A DNA stretch of 7,883 bases from an uncultured Flavobacteriales bacterium. Lineage in GTDB: Bacteria > Bacteroidota > Bacteroidia > Flavobacteriales > Crocinitomicaceae. The notes beneath the pieces were generated by a model that was given only the letters and a program-made list of their open reading frames with translations, made no database searches and was not told where the DNA came from. Position numbers and translations under genes: made by a program. Where the stretch lies: contig CAMPIU010000129.1 in assembly GCA_946886545.1 (NCBI GenBank), positions 1 to 7,883 on the forward strand. The letters are read 5' to 3'. This document shows positions 1 to 6,254 of this stretch, one piece after another (the first letter of the stretch is position 1; every line of letters begins with the position of its first letter).

Positions 1-1
1 T

Positions 2-709
2 GATAGTCGTTGGTTCTGGGGGTTGAACATTGGTGGTACCTGGACTAAAACAGATATTCCGCATAAACTGGATTTAGGATACGGTTTGATGTTGGGACGT
101 CAATTCAATTACAACTACGGAAAGCCTATCAGTTTTGATTTGCGTTTACGTTATTTAACAGGACTTTGGAAAGGGTATAATACCGATTCGACCAATGTTT
201 CTGCTAATCCTGTTTACACAGATTACAATTCATTGAACCAGCCTGTGGTACTGAACTTTGGTACAAGATTGCATGAGTTGAGTTTAGAATTGGCAATCCA
301 TCTCAATAAACTGAGAGAGCGAACAGGGTGGGATCCTTATATTTTTGGAGGAGTAGGTTACACATGGTATCAAACCAAAGGAGATCTATACGGTTCCGAC
401 GGATTCGGATATACTTATGATTCAACCAAATTAGCTTCCGGTTCATATACTCAAAATGAGATTTACTCCTTGACGGATAAGAAATTCGAAACGAATTTGA
501 ATTCACCTGTGAGTATGGGAAGATTTATGCCAAGCCTTGGTATTGGTCTTGGTTACCAGGTTGGAAAAGGTGTTTCCCTGGGGATTGAACATAAAACTAC
601 GTTTACAATGACTGATAATTTTGATGGTCATGTGCAAGCGAAAGGAAAGTATACGAATGATTGGTACCATTATACCAGCTTCTATTTGAAATTTCACATC
701 CGAAGTCAT
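2..709 (+). other. Region encoding an 8-stranded outer-membrane beta-barrel domain
   Basis: I read eight amphipathic strands, beginning near RWFWGLNIGGTW, HKLDLGYGLMLG, ISFDLRLRYLTG, HELSLELAIHLN, DPYIFGGVGYTW, RFMPSLGIGLGY, GVSLGIEHKTTF and YHYTSFYLKFHI. The connections after strands 3, 5 and 7 are long and polar, and the one after strand 1 is moderate. Those after strands 2, 4 and 6 are short. This alternation is the OmpA pattern: long loops outside, short turns in the periplasm, both termini in the periplasm. The strand count is by eye. If more strands lie left of the window edge, the barrel would be larger and the topology argument would change. Confidence 0.7.
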
Positions 710-3700
710 TATGATCACACGACTTACCAGGATACGGTTCGCCAGCCGGTGGTTACAAATCCTCAGTATACACAAGCAACTAATACTCCTCCGTTTGTTG
801 ATTTTACCAATCCGAGTGTTAGTGGAACGACAGTTAATTCAGGTAATTATGTTATCAAAGGAAAGATCCAGCATGTTAAATCAAGTGCGAATGTTATTTT
901 CAGACAAAATGGAAATTATATTACAAACTTTACTTTCAATCCTTCCACACAAGAGTTTCAAAGCATTGTAACATTGGTTCCGGGGCAAAATACCTTTGAA
1001 TTAACCGGAACAAATGATTTTGGTTCCGATATGGATCAAACGGTTATTAATTATATAAGAGAGACACCGACTCCTCCGGTCGTAACTTATTCCAATCCAA
1101 GTTCAAATCCTACAACTGTTCAAAATCCGGTTTACAACCTTGTTGGAACGGTATTGAACGTTACCGGAAAGGATAAAATCACGATGACTTTGAACGGAAA
1201 TCCTGTAACATTTACTTACAACACTTCTACAAGAGGAATTAATGCCACGTTGAATTTAATTACAGGATCAAATATCGTAACAACTACGGGTACGAATCAA
1301 TATGGATCTGACAGTGAAACAGCAACAATCATTTACCAGCCGCAGCAAACGATTCAACCACCTGTTGTTTATTTTGTGAATCCGAATATCAATCCGTATA
1401 CGGTGAATCAAAACACCTTTGCTTTGACCGCTGATGTATTAAATGTTGCAGACGCACAGCATGTGAGCTTCAAACAAAACGGTACGATCAATAATAACTT
1501 TGCTTACAATGCTCAAACGGATAAATTCACAAGCAATGTGATTTTAAATGCTGGTCAAAACGTATTTGAGGTTATCGGAACAAATGCAGCAGGTTCTGCT
1601 TCAGCCACTACGATTATCATTTACAACCGCGCAGCACCCAAACCTCCGATTGTTACAATCACGAATCCGGGAACGAATCCGTACGAAACATCCAGCTCTG
1701 TGTTTAATTTGAATGCAACGGTGTTAAACGTGACTCAAAAGAGCCAGGTTAAAGTGACTTTGAATGGAGTAAACTTACCGAACTTTACCTATAATGCTGC
1801 TTCAAATGGAGTGACGGAACCATTGAGTTTGATTGTCGGAGCGAACGTAGTAAAGGTTACCGGTACAAATGCAGACGGAACAGATTTCAAACAAACAACG
1901 ATTATTTACAAGCCGGCTGCAACAGTTCAGCCACCATTGGTTCAGTTTACGAATCCGAATACAGATCCGTATACAACTTCTGTGGGAACTCATAATGTAG
2001 TAGCATCTGTGCTTCATGTCACAAATCAAAGTGGTGTAAACGTAAATGTGAACGGAACAAATGTTACCGCTTTCACTTTTGCAAACAACGCAGCATCTTT
2101 CCCTGTAACATTGATCGAAGGGGCAAACATCATTACGGTAACCGGAACAAATACTGCCGGAACCGCAAGTGAGACACAAACCATTATTTATAGAAAGCCT
2201 GTTGCAGTTCAACCTCCGATTGTTTCATTTATCGATCCGAGTCTGAATCCTTCAGTTTCATTGAATGCATCTTATGCCGTTAAAGCACGTGTTCGTTTTG
2301 TTACTGCAGCTAATCAAATTGTATTAAAGATCAATGGTCAGCCTTCGACAAACTTCTCCTATCTTGCATCAAGTGAATTAATGGAATTCACAACCGGTTT
2401 GGTAAACGGGGCAAATGTGATTGAAATTACTGCAACGAATGCAGCAGGTTCAGATATGGAAACGACTGTAATCAATTACAGAGCACCGAATCCTACATTG
2501 CCTCCGGTTGTAACAATTACTTATCCTGCCTTAAATCCTCATACTGTGAACGTAGCAAGTAGTAATGTTAGTGCAACGGTTTTGAATGTTGATAATCAAC
2601 AACAAATTCAGGTGTCGGTGAATGGAGCGCCATATTCGGCTTTTACTTATTCGACCTCAACAAAAGTGTTGACAATGAATTTGTCTTTGAATGTGGGAGC
2701 AAACAATGTGTCCATCACTGCAACAAACAGTGCCGGAACAGCATCTGATGCAACTCAAATTATCTTCAAGCGCGATGAGGTGATCAAACCACCGTTTGTG
2801 ACTTTCATTCATCCTGCTATGCCGGGTCAAACAGTTTCTTCTTCTGCTTATGTTATGAAAGGGCATGTAACGAACGTGACCAGTCAGTCTCAGATCGTAG
2901 TAAAAGAAGATGGTTTAGTTGTTAATCCAAGTTTCTGGACATTTGATCCGGCTACTTTGGAGGTGACATTTAACCACACTTTGAATGCAGGGAATAATAT
3001 TTTTGAGATTACAGGTACGAATGCCGGTGGAAGTCATACCGCATCTACTTCAATCATCTATAAGAAAATTGAAGTTCCATGTAATAAACCTGTCATTACA
3101 TTCAGTAGTCCTTCCACACAAAATACAAGTGTGGAAAATGCTCAATTTGCTTTGAAAGCGAATGTAACGAACATTACTTCCGTGAACCAGGTCGAAGTTT
3201 ACCTGAATGGAAGTTTACAGGCAGTTGGAAATCTGAATACAAGCACATTTGAATTTGATAAAGCTTTAACTTTAATTGAAGGAGCAAATGCAATTGAGAT
3301 CAAAGCAGGTAATTCTTGTGGTACAACAACCAGTACAACAGTTGTAATTATGAAGCCGAAGGCTATTCCTTGTGTTGCTCCTGAGATTGTTCGCTTAAAA
3401 CCAACAGCCGAAGTAATGATCACGGAAGGTGAGTCGGTTTCGGTAACTGCAACAGTGAGTAATATCACACAAGCATCCCAAATCCAGGTTCAAATTGATG
3501 GAAATACGGTTCCGTTTACCTACGACGAAGGGTTGCATACAGTAGTTTCAACGGTGACTTTGACTGAAGGAGATCATACCATTACGATTTCCGTAAGAAA
3601 CGAATGTGGATCCAAACAATTGACATGGAAGATAACCCGCACGGTTTGCAGACCTCCGGTGGTGATAATTACAAGTAGTTCTACTCCAAATAACTCGGTA

Positions 3701-4729
3701 GTTACTTCAGACGGATTTAACTTATCAGGAACGGTATCAAATATAACAAGTCAGTCAGATATTTCGGTTACCCAAAACGGCCAAGTGATCGGATTTGTTT
3801 ACAATCAGCAAACCGGAGTAATTACAATAGACCGAAACCTGGTATTAGGGGCAAATGCATTTGTGATTCATGCTAGAAACAAATGTGGTGAGAACAGTAA
3901 AACGATCAATGTTTTAAGAAATGAGGTTGTAACTGTTGCACCGCCGACTATTCAAATTACTACTCCTTCTATAAGCCCGTTGGAAACTGATCAGTCTGCG
4001 CAAACAGTTCAAATAATGACGACGGGTGTTACTTCTGCATCGCAAGTTTCTGTTACATTGAATGGCGTTGCTACAAACTTTGAGTACAAAGCTTCAGGTG
4101 GAGTTCGTTTCAATGCTTCGTATGTGATCGGAGAGAATGTGATTGTTGCAACTGCAGTTACTCCTGGAGGAACAGCAAGTGATACCAAAACGGTTATTTA
4201 CAACGCTCCGGAAGTTATTCCTGCGCCGGTTATTTCATTAACCAATCCGGGACGTTGTCCGGCAACATTCCAGGTTGGAAATGTGACTATTTCGGGAACG
4301 GTTCAAAATGTGTCAAATGCCAGTCAGGTAAGTATTTTGTATAACGGAACAAATGTGGAATTTACTTCAAGCATTGAAAGCAACGTATTAAGCTTCTCAT
4401 TCGTAGTGAATGTGACTTTGTCCACGGTTTCAGTTCCGTTAGTGATTACAGCAACTAATGCCAGCGGTACGGATACTAAATCTTGTCTGATCAATGTTGC
4501 CACACCAAATGGAAACAACGGACATGGGAACAATACAGACGGTAACGACGAATCAAACCCGGGAAATGGTTCTGGAGGTCCGAACGGTGAAGAAGGTGGG
4601 TCAACAGATGATGAAAACGGGAATGGAAATGGAAAACCAAAAACCACAACAACACCTGCAAGACCAGGTACTGTAGTAAAACCAACAACACCGACAACAA
4701 CTCCCGGCAGACCTGTTGTAAGACCCTAA
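2..4729 (+). CDS. Giant outer-membrane beta-barrel protein with 13 tandem Ig-like modules (5' partial)
   Basis: Residues are numbered from the TTG at 23, giving 1,568 residues to the TAA at 4727-4729. The frame is open to the left edge and adds seven more residues (DSRWFWG). They read as part of the first barrel strand, so the TTG is an internal Leu and the true start and signal peptide lie upstream. Residues 1 to about 229 alternate aromatic, Gly and polar residues in eight amphipathic strands with three long loops, as in 8-stranded OmpA/OmpX-type barrels. Residues 255-1494 are 13 Ig-like modules. Residues 1496-1568 are a Gly/Asn/Asp tail followed by a Thr/Pro/Arg tail. There is no OmpA peptidoglycan-binding domain and no T9SS sorting domain. 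All 8 cysteines are in modules 9, 10, 11 and 13. The protein is probably anchored in the outer membrane with an adhesive or structural rod. Its role is unknown, and which side of the membrane the rod lies on is uncertain. A terminator follows directly. Confidence 0.93.
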   Translation, partial: DSRWFWGLNIGGTWTKTDIPHKLDLGYGLMLGRQFNYNYGKPISFDLRLRYLTGLWKGYNTDSTNVSANPVYTDYNSLNQPVVLNFGTRLHELSLELAIHLNKLRERTGWDPYIFGGVGYTWYQTKGDLYGSDGFGYTYDSTKLASGSYTQNEIYSLTDKKFETNLNSPVSMGRFMPSLGIGLGYQVGKGVSLGIEHKTTFTMTDNFDGHVQAKGKYTNDWYHYTSFYLKFHIRSHYDHTTYQDTVRQPVVTNPQYTQATNTPPFVDFTNPSVSGTTVNSGNYVIKGKIQHVKSSANVIFRQNGNYITNFTFNPSTQEFQSIVTLVPGQNTFELTGTNDFGSDMDQTVINYIRETPTPPVVTYSNPSSNPTTVQNPVYNLVGTVLNVTGKDKITMTLNGNPVTFTYNTSTRGINATLNLITGSNIVTTTGTNQYGSDSETATIIYQPQQTIQPPVVYFVNPNINPYTVNQNTFALTADVLNVADAQHVSFKQNGTINNNFAYNAQTDKFTSNVILNAGQNVFEVIGTNAAGSASATTIIIYNRAAPKPPIVTITNPGTNPYETSSSVFNLNATVLNVTQKSQVKVTLNGVNLPNFTYNAASNGVTEPLSLIVGANVVKVTGTNADGTDFKQTTIIYKPAATVQPPLVQFTNPNTDPYTTSVGTHNVVASVLHVTNQSGVNVNVNGTNVTAFTFANNAASFPVTLIEGANIITVTGTNTAGTASETQTIIYRKPVAVQPPIVSFIDPSLNPSVSLNASYAVKARVRFVTAANQIVLKINGQPSTNFSYLASSELMEFTTGLVNGANVIEITATNAAGSDMETTVINYRAPNPTLPPVVTITYPALNPHTVNVASSNVSATVLNVDNQQQIQVSVNGAPYSAFTYSTSTKVLTMNLSLNVGANNVSITATNSAGTASDATQIIFKRDEVIKPPFVTFIHPAMPGQTVSSSAYVMKGHVTNVTSQSQIVVKEDGLVVNPSFWTFDPATLEVTFNHTLNAGNNIFEITGTNAGGSHTASTSIIYKKIEVPCNKPVITFSSPSTQNTSVENAQFALKANVTNITSVNQVEVYLNGSLQAVGNLNTSTFEFDKALTLIEGANAIEIKAGNSCGTTTSTTVVIMKPKAIPCVAPEIVRLKPTAEVMITEGESVSVTATVSNITQASQIQVQIDGNTVPFTYDEGLHTVVSTVTLTEGDHTITISVRNECGSKQLTWKITRTVCRPPVVIITSSSTPNNSVVTSDGFNLSGTVSNITSQSDISVTQNGQVIGFVYNQQTGVITIDRNLVLGANAFVIHARNKCGENSKTINVLRNEVVTVAPPTIQITTPSISPLETDQSAQTVQIMTTGVTSASQVSVTLNGVATNFEYKASGGVRFNASYVIGENVIVATAVTPGGTASDTKTVIYNAPEVIPAPVISLTNPGRCPATFQVGNVTISGTVQNVSNASQVSILYNGTNVEFTSSIESNVLSFSFVVNVTLSTVSVPLVITATNASGTDTKSCLINVATPNGNNGHGNNTDGNDESNPGNGSGGPNGEEGGSTDDENGNGNGKPKTTTTPARPGTVVKPTTPTTTPGRPVVRP
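785..4507 (+). repeat. Thirteen tandem Ig-like modules of 92-98 codons
   Basis: Module starts are at 785, 1073, 1358, 1643, 1931, 2213, 2501, 2789, 3080, 3371, 3647, 3941 and 4226, with the last module ending about 4507. Spacing is 276-294 bases. A typical module opens with PPVV and an NPxxNP motif, then has a V-x-N-V-T strand, a V-x-x-N-G turn, an F-x-Y strand, L-x-x-G-x-N-x-x-x-x-T-G-T-N-x-x-G and a closing T-x-I-I-Y strand. The pattern resembles bacterial Ig-like folds of the Glucodextranase-B/Big_9 kind; this is a resemblance by eye, not a search result. The modules have diverged in DNA as well as protein, so this is an old array rather than a recent expansion. Modules 9, 10 and 11 each begin with Cys, and module 13 has an equivalent pair. 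Confidence 0.92.
4508..4726 (+). other. Low-complexity C-terminal tail of the Ig-rod protein
   Basis: This encodes residues 1496-1568. The first half is Gly/Asn/Asp/Glu-rich and acidic (for example GNNGHGNNTDGND). It switches abruptly to a basic Thr/Pro/Arg half containing two similar units, ARPGTVVKP and PGRPVVRP, just before the stop. It has no predicted fold, no cysteine, no membrane segment and none of the features of a type A or B T9SS sorting domain. It is probably disordered. A Pro/Arg-rich end could contact the cell wall or a partner protein, but nothing in the sequence identifies one. Confidence 0.8.
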
Positions 4730-4748
4730 ACTCATAAATATAAATTTG

Positions 4749-4785
4749 AAAGTCCCCCGGCATTAAATATCGGGGACTTTTTTTT
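4749..4785 (+). terminator. Intrinsic terminator after the Ig-rod gene
   Basis: A perfect 9-bp stem pairs AAAGTCCCC (4749-4757) with GGGGACTTT (4772-4780) around a 14-base loop. An eight-T run (4778-4785) overlaps the end of the stem. It lies 20 bases past the stop codon, which is ideal placement. It separates the envelope gene from mrp, so mrp should have its own promoter. Confidence 0.88.
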
Positions 4786-4816
4786 GCTTTTAAGAGGAGT
4801 TCCGGGAACGAATGGC

Positions 4817-4824
4817 TATTTTTG
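4817..4824 (+). promoter_or_regulatory. Candidate -7 element for mrp (Bacteroidota TAnnTTTG)
   Basis: TATTTTTG matches the TAnnTTTG consensus of the primary sigma factor of Bacteroidota. It sits 18 bases before the mrp ATG and just after the terminator of the preceding gene. No good TTTG lies at the usual upstream spacing: the nearest, in the terminator tail at 4783-4786, is too far away. Transcription from this site would leave a 5' leader of only about 10 bases, A/T-rich and without a Shine-Dalgarno sequence. Confidence 0.45.
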
Positions 4825-4842
4825 CACTGTAAATAAATTACC

Positions 4843-5937
4843 ATGACCAAGGAAGCAGTTTTGGAAGTATTGGGAACCATTTTGGAACCCGATTTAAAGA
4901 AAGATATCGTAACACTCAATTTTGTAGAAGACTTACAGGTTGAAGATTCGAAAATTACCCTTACGATTTATGTTTCTAATCCGGCCCTTCACGCAAGAAA
5001 ACGGATGCAGGAAGCTGTGGAATTTAACCTGAAGCGTGTTTTCGGTAAGGATATTGAGATCACATGTATGGTAAAAGGTTTACCTTCTGAAGCGCGTGAA
5101 ACACATCGGAAAATTCTTCCCGAGGTTAAAAATATTATTGCAGTTGCCTCCGGAAAAGGTGGAGTAGGTAAATCTACTGTTACTGCCAATTTAGCCGGTG
5201 GACTTGCAAAAGCAGGATTCCGCGTGGGAATCGTAGATGCAGATATTTATGGTCCGAGTATTCCGACGATGTTTGACGTCGTTGGTGAAAGGCCAACAAT
5301 GATCGATGTGGAAGGAAAACCGATGATCAATCCGGTGATGAGTTACGGGATCAAGATCTTATCGATGGGTTTCTTTTCTCAAAACGATGAAGCAATTGTT
5401 TGGAGAGGACCAATGGCAGCAAAGGCAATGACACAATTGTTTACAGATGCTTATTGGGGAGAATTGGATTATTTATTGATTGACCTTCCTCCGGGAACCG
5501 GAGATATCCACTTATCCTTAGTACAGACTGTTCCTTTGGATGGTGTTGTTATCGTAAGTACTCCTCAGGAAGTGGCGCTTGCTGATGCACGTAAAGGAGT
5601 AAATATGTTCAAATTGGATTCGATCAATGTTCCAATTGTTGGACTGGTAGAAAATATGTCCTGGTTTACACCTGCTGAATTACCGGACAACAAATACTAC
5701 ATTTTCGGAAGAGATGGAGTGAAGAACCTGGCTGCGGGAATGAAGGAAACTTTTTTAGGACATATTCCATTAGTGCAAGGAGTGCGCGAATCGGGTGATG
5801 TGGGCAGACCCGCTGTATTTCAGGAAAATACGCCTACAGCATTAGCTTTTGAAGAATTAGTACGTATCTTTGTAGAAGAGGTGAACGTGCTCAAAGCGCG
5901 TAAAGCATTAAAAACACAAAAAGATGGTGTTAAATAA
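4843..5937 (+). CDS. mrp: Mrp/ApbC/NBP35-family P-loop ATPase, Fe-S cluster carrier
   Basis: This 364-residue protein has the standard Mrp layout. An N-terminal MIP18/DUF59 domain covers about residues 1-80, followed by a ParA/MinD-type ATPase. Visible motifs are the deviant Walker A GKGGVGKST (104-112) with its signature lysine, DADIYGPS (132-139), and the Walker B/switch II stretch DLPPGTGD (214-221). Family members bind and transfer [4Fe-4S] clusters in the cytoplasm, using ATP. The region that carries the cluster-binding CxxC in E. coli Mrp and NBP35 reads VENMSWFTPAELPDNK (269-284) and has no cysteine. The only Cys in the protein is C75. The ATG at 4843 is well placed after the promoter motif and gives a full-length N-terminal domain; an A/T-rich leader replaces a Shine-Dalgarno. 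The gene overlaps the following nifU-like gene, so the two are probably cotranscribed. Confidence 0.96.
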   Translation: MTKEAVLEVLGTILEPDLKKDIVTLNFVEDLQVEDSKITLTIYVSNPALHARKRMQEAVEFNLKRVFGKDIEITCMVKGLPSEARETHRKILPEVKNIIAVASGKGGVGKSTVTANLAGGLAKAGFRVGIVDADIYGPSIPTMFDVVGERPTMIDVEGKPMINPVMSYGIKILSMGFFSQNDEAIVWRGPMAAKAMTQLFTDAYWGELDYLLIDLPPGTGDIHLSLVQTVPLDGVVIVSTPQEVALADARKGVNMFKLDSINVPIVGLVENMSWFTPAELPDNKYYIFGRDGVKNLAAGMKETFLGHIPLVQGVRESGDVGRPAVFQENTPTALAFEELVRIFVEEVNVLKARKALKTQKDGVK

Positions 5938-6169
5938 AACCGAATTAACTGATAAGATAAATCTTTCATTAAGTGAGTTAAGACCTCATTTAAAAGCTGA
6001 TGGAGGAGATATGGAATTGGTTGATATTACGGATGAGGGAGTCGTGCAGGTAAGATTACTTGGAGCTTGCAGTGACTGTTCAATGAGTTTAATGACAATT
6101 AAAGCAGGATTGGAAGAAGCGGTGAAAAAAGTTGCTCCTGAGATCACTGCTGTAGAAGCAGTAAACTAG
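5924..6169 (+). CDS. NifU C-terminal-domain (Nfu-type) Fe-S scaffold/carrier protein
   Basis: This 81-residue protein consists only of the NifU C-terminal (Nfu) domain. It has the family pattern LRPHLKADGGDMELVDI near the start and the cluster-ligating GACSDC, with Cys 49 and Cys 52, followed by S-M-S-L-M-T-I-K-A-G-L-E. Two such domains typically share one [4Fe-4S] cluster through their CxxC motifs and pass it to apo-proteins in the cytoplasm. The start chosen is the ATG at 5924, inside the last codons of mrp, giving a 14-base overlap in a different frame. GTG at 5927 is the only close alternative. The A-rich run before the ATG fits Bacteroidota initiation. Pairing with Mrp suggests one transcript supplying a scaffold and a carrier. 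The length is normal for stand-alone Nfu proteins of this phylum. Confidence 0.95.
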   Translation: MVLNKTELTDKINLSLSELRPHLKADGGDMELVDITDEGVVQVRLLGACSDCSMSLMTIKAGLEEAVKKVAPEITAVEAVN

Positions 6170-6175
6170 TTTTTT
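6146..6175 (+). terminator. Weak candidate terminator at the end of the nifU-like gene
   Basis: A 6-bp stem, ACTGCT (6146-6151) with AGCAGT (6157-6162), has a 5-base loop and lies in the final codons of the nifU-like gene. After the 10-base palindrome AAACTAGTTT (6163-6172), which spans the stop codon, a T run reaches 6175. The stem is short and separated from the T run by several bases, so termination would be partial at best. A second possible stem, AAGTTG (6176-6181) with CAACTT (6199-6204), is weaker still. The next gene may be read through from mrp or use an unrecognised promoter. Confidence 0.3.
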
Positions 6176-6254
6176 AAGTTGGTGAGAAAATAGCAGTGCA
6201 ACTTTCTTTGAATGAGTGGCGTCTAAGTCATATCGAAAGAAAATTACCCGCGCT

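Noticed and set aside
303..3468. Several reverse-strand open frames of 66-136 codons inside the Ig-rod gene
   Set aside because: They lie opposite a strongly supported long gene, and their translations are Cys/Arg/Ser-rich with no family resemblance, as expected from complements of a Thr/Asn/Val-rich repeat gene.
1145..4320. Recurrent N-x-T/S sequons (NVT, NIT, NVS) at the same place in most modules
   Set aside because: The position is a core beta strand of the module and the conservation is best explained by the fold. N-glycosylation of this type is not expected in this phylum. The D-S/T-hydrophobic O-glycosylation motif is sparse here.
785..4507. CRISPR-like or recent DNA tandem repeats
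   Set aside because: The periodicity of about 285 bases is clear in protein but the DNA copies are diverged, with no identical direct repeats separated by unique spacers.
4792..4799. AAGAGGAG, resembling a Shine-Dalgarno sequence, upstream of mrp
   Set aside because: It lies more than 40 bases before the mrp ATG and upstream of the likely transcription start, with no open frame beginning at the right distance.
4324..4919. Reverse-strand frames across the tail of the rod gene, the terminator and the start of mrp
   Set aside because: They cross a clear intrinsic terminator and the mrp start, and have biased F/P/S or L/Q composition mirroring the Gly/Asn tail. No domain or start signal is seen.
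6207..6238. Possible promoter for the anchor-L gene: TTTG at 6207-6210 with TATCGAAA 20 bases further on
   Set aside because: Only the TA of the -7 consensus matches and TTTG is absent from it, so the match is no better than chance in A/T-rich sequence.
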